DNA from: Nocardia sp. NBC_01730
GTDB lineage: Bacteria > Actinomycetota > Actinomycetes > Mycobacteriales > Mycobacteriaceae
DNA: 64,000 nt
Assembly (NCBI RefSeq): GCF_035920445.1
Contig: NZ_CP109162.1
Coordinates: 5,828,001-5,892,000 of the forward strand
Direction of reading: 5' to 3'
In this document: piece by piece, positions 58,070 to 64,000 of the stretch
Numbering within the stretch: the first letter of the stretch is position 1
Layout of the letters: each line of letters begins with the position of its first letter
Program-made: the position numbers and the translations under genes
The notes under the pieces: model-generated
The model's input: only the letters and a program-made list of their open reading frames with translations
Database searches by the model: none
Told to the model about the DNA's origin: nothing

Positions 58070-60025
58070 ATGGCGACAGCCGCGAAAGTCGACGCGACCG
58101 AAGAACAGGCTCGCGCACTAGTCGAGGAGTCCCGCGAAACCAGCTGGGCCAAGCCATCGTTCGCCAAGGAGATGTTTCTGGGACGATTCCGGCTCGATCT
58201 GATCCACCCCTATCCACAGCCCGGCCCCGAGGACGCCGCGCGCACCGAGGCGTACCTGGCCCGACTGCGGCAGTACTGCGAGACCATCGACGGATCGGTG
58301 ATCGAATCCGAAGGCCGAATCCCGGACGACTACGTGAAAGGTCTTGCCGAACTCGGCTGCTTCGGCCTGAAGATCCCGGAATCCTATGGCGGCCAGGGCC
58401 TTTCCCAGTTCGGATACAACAGGGCGCTGATGCTGATCGGTTCCGCACACCCGAGCCTGGGTGTGCTGCTCTCGGCGCACCAGTCCATCGGGGTACCGGA
58501 ACCGCTGAAGCTGGCCGGCACCCCCGAGCAGAAATCCGAGTTCCTGCCCCGCTGCGCGGCGGGCGCGGTGAGCGCGTTCCTGCTCACCGAGCCCGACGTG
58601 GGCTCCGACCCGGCCCGCATGGCCAGCACCGCGACGCCGATCGAAGACGGCGAGTTCTACGAGCTCAACGGCGTCAAGCTGTGGACGACGAACGGCGTAG
58701 TCGCCGAACTGCTGGTCGTGATGGCGCGCGTGCCCAAGAGCGAGGGACATCGCGGCGGCATCTCGGCGTTCGTGGTCGAAGCCGATTCGCCGGGCGTCAC
58801 GGTGGAGCGGCGCAACGCGTTCATGGGCCTGCGCGGCATCGAGAACGGCCTCACCCGGATGCACAACGTCCGGGTGCCAAGGCGCAATCTGATCGGCCGC
58901 GAGGGCGACGGCCTCAAGATCGCACTCACCACCCTGAACGCGGGCAGACTCGCCATTCCCGCCCTGTGTACCGGGGCAGCGAAGTGGTCGCTGAAGATCG
59001 CACGGGAGTGGAGCACGCAGCGGGTGCAGTGGGGCAGGCCGGTCGGCGAGCACGCCGCTGTCGGCGCGAAGATCTCGTTCATCGCGGCCACCACCTTCGC
59101 GCTGGAGGCGACGCTCGATTTGTCGGCGGCCATGTGCGACGAGGCGCGCAACGACATCCGGATCGAGGCGGCGCTGGCCAAGCTGTGGGCCAGCGAGATG
59201 AGCTGCCGGATCGCCGACGAACTCGTGCAGATCCGCGGCGGTCGCGGATACGAGACGGCGGCCTCACTCGCCGCGCGTGGCGAGCGCGCCGTCGGCGCCG
59301 AGCAGCTGGTGCGCGACCTGCGGATCAACCGCATCTTCGAAGGTTCCAGCGAAATCATGCGGCTGCTGATCGCCAGGGAGATGGCCGACGCGCACATGGC
59401 GGCCGCAGGCGCGCTGGTCGACCGCAAGGCCGAGTTGAAGGACAAGGCGAAGGCGGCGGTCGGCGCGACCGGGTTCTACGCCAAGTGGTTCCCGCAGCTG
59501 GCCGTCGGGGCGGGCACGGTGCCGGCGGCATATCCCGAATTCGGCCCGCTGGCACGTCATTTGCGGTTCGTCGAGCGTAGTTCGCGCAAGCAGGCCAGAT
59601 CGCTGATGTACGCGATGGGCCGCTGGCAGGCGGGCCTCGAGTACCGGCAGAACTTCCTCGGCCGGATCGTCGACATCGGCGCCGAGTTGTTCGCGATGTC
59701 GGCAGTCTGCGTGCGTGCGCAGTCGCTGCGCGGCGCGGGGGCGCCGGAAGGCAAGTCCGCCGAGGAGTTGGCGGATGTCTTCTGCAAGCAGTCGCGGGTG
59801 CGCGTGCGCAAGCTGTTCGATGCGCTGTGGGACAACACCGACGACGACGATGGCACCCTCACCCGCGGCGTGCTCGACAGTCGCTACCAGTGGCTGGAGG
59901 AGGGCGTGCTGGATCCGAGCGAGGGGACCGGGCCGTGGATCGCCGAATGGCAGGTCGGTCCGTCAACCGAGGCGAACCTGCTGCGCCCGTTCCTGCCCTC
60001 GACCCGTAGCCACGCAGGCACCTAG
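58070..60025 (+). CDS. fadE10: Acyl-CoA dehydrogenase FadE10-type
   Basis: This 651-residue protein has the acyl-CoA dehydrogenase core: LGCFGLKIPESYGGQGLSQF, the FAD/substrate region AFLLTEPDVGSDPARMASTA, LWTTNGVVAELLVVM and the C-terminal QIRGGRGYETAASLAARGER with RINRIFEGSSEIMRLLIA. A ~230-residue extra C-terminal domain matches the long FadE10/FadE5-like class of mycolate bacteria; length and sequence closely resemble M. tuberculosis FadE10 (650 residues, from memory). AGGAGGGCATC precedes ATG 58070. A CRP-like palindrome overlaps the leader. Role: beta-oxidation of an unknown acyl-CoA. Confidence 0.9.
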   Translation: MATAAKVDATEEQARALVEESRETSWAKPSFAKEMFLGRFRLDLIHPYPQPGPEDAARTEAYLARLRQYCETIDGSVIESEGRIPDDYVKGLAELGCFGLKIPESYGGQGLSQFGYNRALMLIGSAHPSLGVLLSAHQSIGVPEPLKLAGTPEQKSEFLPRCAAGAVSAFLLTEPDVGSDPARMASTATPIEDGEFYELNGVKLWTTNGVVAELLVVMARVPKSEGHRGGISAFVVEADSPGVTVERRNAFMGLRGIENGLTRMHNVRVPRRNLIGREGDGLKIALTTLNAGRLAIPALCTGAAKWSLKIAREWSTQRVQWGRPVGEHAAVGAKISFIAATTFALEATLDLSAAMCDEARNDIRIEAALAKLWASEMSCRIADELVQIRGGRGYETAASLAARGERAVGAEQLVRDLRINRIFEGSSEIMRLLIAREMADAHMAAAGALVDRKAELKDKAKAAVGATGFYAKWFPQLAVGAGTVPAAYPEFGPLARHLRFVERSSRKQARSLMYAMGRWQAGLEYRQNFLGRIVDIGAELFAMSAVCVRAQSLRGAGAPEGKSAEELADVFCKQSRVRVRKLFDALWDNTDDDDGTLTRGVLDSRYQWLEEGVLDPSEGTGPWIAEWQVGPSTEANLLRPFLPSTRSHAGT

Positions 60026-60519
60026 GAGTCGCTCGGCCCGCAGCCCGCGGCCGCCCTTGGCCTTCGCTCGGCCGCCCGCGGGCTGCGGCGGACTTCGTCC
60101 GGCTGCGCACAATAGGCGAGGACGTTTGTCACGTTCGGGGCGCGGCACCCGGACGTGCCGCCGCCGGGTTCGACGCTCGCACGCTATTCGGCCATATCGG
60201 GATATTTGTAGAGAGGCGCAGACTTCCCGACCACTGGCTACGGCCCATCGGATAACAAAATCTAGCGGACTCTAGGAAAATCACTCGACTGGGCGATAAA
60301 GAGGCGAGCGACGGATTCCCGGACTACGCACAGGATGTCGGCATCCGGCCCACATTCTCGGATCCCTCGGCTAGCACGGCGGCGGGTCGCCGTGTCGTTC
60401 ACCGTCTCCCGTTGGACAACGGGCGCATAACAGCGGGCATGCGTCGTTAACGGCACCGAAATCCGGATCGACAAGCAGGCAAGAAGCTCCGATCAGGTGC
60501 TCGCCCTCAGGAGGGTGTC
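60026..60519. terminator. Gene-free stretch with a strong hairpin after fadE10
   Basis: CCGCAGCCCGCGG (60038-60050) and CCGCGGGCTGCGG (60076-60088) are perfect inverted arms, 12 bp after fadE10, and probably terminate it. The remaining ~430 bp, including an AT-richer part near 60200-60300, shows no convincing gene; a 70-codon minus frame at 60262-60474 has no recognisable domain. Confidence 0.6.
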
Positions 60520-61482
60520 ATGTCCACGACGATCGCTCGCCGCGCCGCCGATTACGACGGCCACCGTGTCACGGTGTCGGCCGATGACGGTGTCCCTCTC
60601 GCGGTCCGCGTCTTCGGCGCCGAGAACGCTCCCGCGACTGTCGTCTTCGTGCATGGTCACTGCCTGCGCATCGAATCCTGGTCCTTTCTGCGTGATCAGC
60701 TGCTCCGGCAGTGGGGCAGCGACACCAGGATGGTGTTCTACGACCACCGGGGCCACGGCGAGTCGGGAATGGCGGATCCGTCGACCTACACGATCGACCA
60801 GCTCGGACACGACTTGGACGCGGTGCTGCGGACGGTCGCTCCGACCGGTCCGGTGATCCTGGTCGGGCACTCGATGGGCGCGATGGTGGCGCTCGCCTAC
60901 GCTCGGCTGTTCCCGGAGGCCATCGGCACACGTGTCGTTGGCGTCGGACTGCTCGCGGGAGCAGCCAACGGCGTCACCGAGGTCGGGCTCGGCCGCTTCC
61001 TGAGCCGCCGCGCGGTGACTTCACTGCAAGCCGCCGTCACCCACGCGCCCCGCGCGACACGGGCGTCCAAGCGACTGTCGCGGCGGTTGTTCGCGCCGAT
61101 CATCCGCGAGGCCAACTTCGGTACCAGGAAGGTGAATCCGCGCATCGTCGCGCTCGCCACCGCGATGCTCAACGACACGTCACTGCTGACGATGTCCAGC
61201 TTCCTGCACTCGTTGATCACCTTCGACGAGACAGCGACGCTGCACCGCCTCGGCACCATCCCCGCGCTGGTCCTCGCGGGCTCCGCTGACATCGTCATTC
61301 CGTTCGCGCACTCCGTGGTGCTGGCCTCCCAGCTGGCGAGTTCGGAGCTGGTGCGCCTGGAAGGGGCAGGACACAGCGTGATGCTGGAGAGGGCCGAAGA
61401 GGTCGCGCTGTCCATCGTCGGACTCGCCGAGCGAGCCTTCGGCGCGGTGCGCGAGGGATCCGGATACGCGGCCGCGGGCTGA
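60520..61482 (+). CDS. Alpha/beta hydrolase
   Basis: This 320-residue hydrolase begins MSTTIARRAADYDGHRVTVS. It has the oxyanion strand VVFVHGHCLRIESW, the nucleophile motif LVGHSMGAMVAL, an acidic residue in VLAGSADIVIPF and the catalytic His in LEGAGHSVMLERAE, so the triad is intact. AGGAGGGTGTC precedes ATG. No signal peptide. It is monocistronic, upstream of the sdh1 operon. Lipid or small ester substrate is likely; not assignable further. Confidence 0.9.
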   Translation: MSTTIARRAADYDGHRVTVSADDGVPLAVRVFGAENAPATVVFVHGHCLRIESWSFLRDQLLRQWGSDTRMVFYDHRGHGESGMADPSTYTIDQLGHDLDAVLRTVAPTGPVILVGHSMGAMVALAYARLFPEAIGTRVVGVGLLAGAANGVTEVGLGRFLSRRAVTSLQAAVTHAPRATRASKRLSRRLFAPIIREANFGTRKVNPRIVALATAMLNDTSLLTMSSFLHSLITFDETATLHRLGTIPALVLAGSADIVIPFAHSVVLASQLASSELVRLEGAGHSVMLERAEEVALSIVGLAERAFGAVREGSGYAAAG

Positions 61483-61557
61483 TCGGAGACACCAGGAAAA
61501 CCCGGCACAAGCGGCGGAATCGACATCCAGCGAGCCAGAATCGAAATCATTCGGTAC

Positions 61558-61590
61558 TGTGTTATAGATCACGTTGTGTGGTGGGTCACA
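61558..61590 (+). promoter_or_regulatory. Tandem CRP-like sites upstream of the sdh1 operon
   Basis: TGTGTTATAGATCACG (61558-61573) and TGTGTGGTGGGTCACA (61575-61590) each resemble the mycobacterial CRP consensus TGTGAnnnnnnTCACA, with two and one mismatches. They lie about 90-120 bp upstream of the first gene of the operon (61679). Confidence 0.6.
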
Positions 61591-61678
61591 CAACTCGGTG
61601 GAGCACGGTTCGAGACAGGCAGAAACCACGCACTACCCGCCGAGTTCGACTGTCCGCCAAGGAACAGAGGAGGCATCA

Positions 61679-61966
61679 ATGACACGCAGCGAATTTGCGG
61701 AACTCCGCTACGCGGTCGGCCAGCTCCGGCAATCCATCGGCGCACTGCGCACCCACTATGGCGACGCCAATACGGTGCGCCGACTGGAGAACGATCTCGA
61801 ACGGCTCGTCATCGACGCCGACGAACTCGAGCAGTCGCCACCCCCGGAAGTGCCGCACCGACCGCAGGACACGATCTACGTTCCGGACAGCAAGTCCGAC
61901 GAGGCCGCATGGATGGGCGCACAGGACGAGGGGCTCGGCTTCCACTCCCGCCCTCGGACCAAGTAG
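61679..61966 (+). CDS. Conserved small protein preceding the sdh1 operon
   Basis: This 95-residue protein begins MTRSEFAELRYAVGQLRQSI and has an N-terminal amphipathic helix pair (NTVRRLENDLERLVIDADEL) followed by a proline-rich, flexible tail. GAGGAGGCATCA precedes ATG. In mycobacteria a similar-sized protein (Rv0250c) precedes the Sdh1 genes, so this is the likely counterpart, although the sequence relationship is not verified. Possibly a small assembly or regulatory factor for the succinate dehydrogenase complex. Confidence 0.75.
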   Translation: MTRSEFAELRYAVGQLRQSIGALRTHYGDANTVRRLENDLERLVIDADELEQSPPPEVPHRPQDTIYVPDSKSDEAAWMGAQDEGLGFHSRPRTK

Positions 61967-62765
61967 CCCCGTAACGCAAGTACTTCGCGGGCCTGCCCAT
62001 CACCGACCAGGCCCGTGCTGCGGTGCGCGGGGCAGAACAACAAACGCCCCGCGCCGAGCCCGCCGCCGACTCGAACAGGGCCGTGTTGCCGCGATCGTGA
62101 CCAAATGCGATCGCTTCCAGCTCATGCGCCCCCGAGCCCCTCTGCAGGTGATCGGTATGAGCCCGGCACCGCGAACGGCAGACCCGCCCTACGCGGCAAG
62201 CCCGCTCAGTTCCCGAGCGGTTGCCGGCCCCCGTTGACGGGGAGACCACGGCGCGTCGTTGATGCGCACCGGATCGTTCCAGACCGCTCGATCACCACTG
62301 ACCGGACAGTGGTGGCGAGCGATCCCGGGCTACCAGACGGCGCGTCTCCTACCACGCTGATCGGGGTGCGGATCGGCTCGACTGCCGAGGCTCGTCGCAT
62401 ACGTGACGCCGTTCTCGTCACTCGGTGCCCCCTTCCCGGCCGAGCCAGGTCAACGCCGAATCAGCGCACGTCAGCGGGTACATCTCCGGGAAAGACAGCG
62501 ACACTTTCGTTGCCCCGCGTATCGCGTGCCGACATGATATTTCGGCCTCGAGTTTCCTTGGCGCGTTCGCACGCCGGACACGTTCCATTCGGTCGAGTTC
62601 CAAGTGTTTGCGGTCTGTTCACCGACCTCGGCGACTCGGTGACGCGACGTCGAATGTGGCGCAAATCACGGACATACGGCCGGGTGGGTATTGCCGGGAC
62701 CCCGCTCGCTCGATAGCACGTGTGTCGTATGGTGCTCAGCATCACATTCGATTGCGGAGGTAACG
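61967..62765. other. 800-bp stretch without a supported gene
   Basis: Open frames on both strands (for example 62015-62716 plus and 62461-62814 minus) translate to Arg/Ser/Pro-rich sequence without domain features. The minus frame 62418-62603 has more balanced composition (MELDRMERVRRANAPRKLEA) but no ribosome binding site. The promoter for the downstream sdh genes could lie here. Possibly a decayed gene. Confidence 0.45.
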
Positions 62766-63632
62766 ATGACCACCCGCACAGCAGATCAGCGAGGCATCCA
62801 AGTGAGTGCCGCACCGACCGCCGCCCCGGAGACGGGCACCGGCGTCTTCAGCAGAACAAGGGCCCGAATCTCCGAACGCAGTTTGCGCACTGACCGATGG
62901 TGGGTCCCCCCACTTGTCACGGTGCTCGGGCTAGCCGCGTTCCTTCTCTACGCGACGATCAGATCGTATGTGCGCACGGCATATTGGGTTTCGGAATACC
63001 ACTATCTGACACCGTTCTACTCGCCGTGCCTGAGCACCTCTTGTGTCGAGGGTTCGAGCCACTTCGGCACACCGTTCGGCGAGCTGCCCGTGGTCTTGCC
63101 GCTCGGCTTCGTGGTGCTGCCTTTCCTGCTCGGCTTCCGGCTGACCTGCTACTACTACCGTAAGGCCTACTACCGTGCGGTGTGGTTCTCCCCGCCCGCC
63201 TGCGCCGTAGCCGAGCCGCACGCCACCTACACCGGCGAGACAAGGCTGCCGCTGATCATCCAGAACGTGCACCGCTACTTCTTCTATGTGGCCGTGGTGG
63301 TTTCGGTGATCAATACCTACGACGCGATCGTCGCGTTCCACGGCAAAACCGGCGGTTTCGGTTTCGGCCTCGGCAATATCGTGCTGCTGGTCAACGTGAT
63401 CCTGCTGTGGGCCTACACGCTGTCGTGCCATTCCTGCAGGCATATCGCGGGCGGACGGCTCAAGCACTTCTCCGCGCATCCGGTGCGCTACTGGTTCTGG
63501 ACCCAGATCTCCAAGCTCAACACGCGGCACATGGCGCTGGCCTGGACCACCCTCGGCACGCTCGTACTGACCGACTTCTACGTCATGTTGGTTGCCAGCA
63601 AGACGATTTCGGACCTGCGGTTCATCAACTGA
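62766..63632 (+). CDS. Sdh1-type succinate dehydrogenase membrane anchor
   Basis: This 288-residue protein begins MTTRTADQRGIQVSAAPTAA. It has about five membrane segments: VPPLVTVLGLAAFLLYATIR, VVLPLGFVVLPFLLGFRLTC, FYVAVVVSVINTYDAIVAFH, GNIVLLVNVILLWAYTLSCH and MALAWTTLGTLVLTDFYVML. Conserved histidines in IIQNVHRYFFY and SCHSCRHIAGGR are candidate haem ligands. Length and position match the membrane anchor of mycobacterial Sdh1 (Rv0249c). GGAGGTAACG precedes ATG. SdhA follows 25 bp later. Confidence 0.88.
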   Translation: MTTRTADQRGIQVSAAPTAAPETGTGVFSRTRARISERSLRTDRWWVPPLVTVLGLAAFLLYATIRSYVRTAYWVSEYHYLTPFYSPCLSTSCVEGSSHFGTPFGELPVVLPLGFVVLPFLLGFRLTCYYYRKAYYRAVWFSPPACAVAEPHATYTGETRLPLIIQNVHRYFFYVAVVVSVINTYDAIVAFHGKTGGFGFGLGNIVLLVNVILLWAYTLSCHSCRHIAGGRLKHFSAHPVRYWFWTQISKLNTRHMALAWTTLGTLVLTDFYVMLVASKTISDLRFIN

Positions 63633-63657
63633 CCGCCTCACTGAGGAGTTTCTCTGC

Positions 63658-64000
63658 ATGGCAGAAGTGGAACGGCACAACTACGACGTCGTCGTGATCG
63701 GAGCGGGTGGCGCCGGATTGCGGGCGGTGATCGAGGCAAGGGAACACGGTCTGTCCGTCGCGGTGGTGTGCAAGTCGCTGTTCGGCAAGGCACACACCGT
63801 GATGGCCGAGGGCGGCTGCGCCGCGTCCATGGGCAACGCCAATGAAAAGGACAGCTGGCAAACCCATTTCAGGGACACGATGCGCGGTGGCAAGTTCCTG
63901 AACAACTGGCGCATGGCCGAATTGCATGCCCAGGAGGCGCCCGATCGGGTGTGGGAACTGGAAACCTATGGGGCGCTGTTCGATCGGACCCCGGACGGCC
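63658..64000 (+). CDS. sdhA: Succinate dehydrogenase flavoprotein subunit, truncated by window edge
   Basis: The visible 114 residues begin MAEVERHNYDVVVIGAGGAG. They include the FAD-binding GxGxxG motif, KSLFGKAHTVMAEGGCAASM (flavinylation/His region as in SdhA/FrdA) and WQTHFRDTMRGGKFLNNWRM. Together with the upstream anchor this is the Sdh1-type complex (flavoprotein, iron-sulphur protein and membrane anchor). ATG 63658 follows CTGAGGAGTTTCTCTGC. The rest, and presumably sdhB, lie beyond the window. Confidence 0.93.
   Translation, partial: MAEVERHNYDVVVIGAGGAGLRAVIEAREHGLSVAVVCKSLFGKAHTVMAEGGCAASMGNANEKDSWQTHFRDTMRGGKFLNNWRMAELHAQEAPDRVWELETYGALFDRTPDG

Noticed and set aside
62015..62716. 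233-codon plus-strand frame in the gap before the sdh anchor
   Set aside because: Arg/Ser/Pro-rich translation, no ribosome binding site and no recognised domain.
1..64000. CRISPR arrays, insertion sequences, tRNA or rRNA genes
   Set aside because: No regularly spaced repeats, transposase motifs, cloverleaf-like or rRNA-like sequences were seen.

Overview
This window looks like chromosomal DNA from a high-GC mycolate actinomycete, most likely Nocardia or a close relative. The evidence is gene content: an rpsF-ssb-rpsR-rplI-dnaB block preceded by a GT87-type membrane glycosyltransferase, a FadE10-like acyl-CoA dehydrogenase, a mycobacterial-type Sdh1 operon, a WS/DGAT acyltransferase, a cutinase-like exported esterase and a FAAL-PKS module. 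I saw no insertion sequence, prophage, CRISPR array, rRNA or tRNA.

Layout. 1-4200 and 9529-18094 form a split Ter (tellurium/chemical stress) locus. It holds TerD-domain proteins, three AIM24 proteins, a divergent operon (helical protein, HpcH/HpaI-type lyase, a PRTase-TRSP-StiP-PELOTA fusion, HAD phosphatase), then TerD, a TerC/DUF475 membrane protein and a TerA-like protein. Between the two halves lie a TetR-controlled cassette of two SDRs and a hydrolase (4737-7977) and a MerR/metallo-beta-lactamase divergent pair (8176-9424). At 18096-19369 a DMT exporter and a CGNR regulator sit head to head, both missing their starts.

19366-26027 is the housekeeping replication/translation block. It includes an S6:S18-type leader that hides the rpsF ribosome binding site, a cluster of DnaA boxes upstream of dnaB, and a class 3 intein inside the DnaB P-loop. 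26259-46086 is a mosaic of single genes: cutinase, DMT exporter, methyltransferase, WS/DGAT, a nitronate-monooxygenase-like flavoprotein with a KstR-type operator, GntR and PadR regulators, a VanX-like lipoprotein, a 2OG oxygenase/SDR pair, a polysaccharide deacetylase, a flippase with a built-in pseudokinase, and an acyl-CoA synthetase.

46451-54698 is a compact lipid/polyketide cluster: a divergent metallo-beta-lactamase protein, then free ACP, KS-AT-DH-KR-ACP synthase and fatty acyl-AMP ligase with overlapping start/stop codons. 54835-64000 holds an S4 RNA-binding protein, an NlpC/P60 cell-wall hydrolase under a c-di-AMP (ydaO) riboswitch, an AAA ATPase, fadE10, an alpha/beta hydrolase and the start of the sdh1 operon with tandem CRP-like sites. 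The strongest candidates for new biology are the class 3 intein with its cysteine-rich insert, the FAAL-PKS module, the four-domain StiP fusion, the flippase-pseudokinase fusion, and a two-part dispersed repeat found upstream of rpsF and of the flippase gene.
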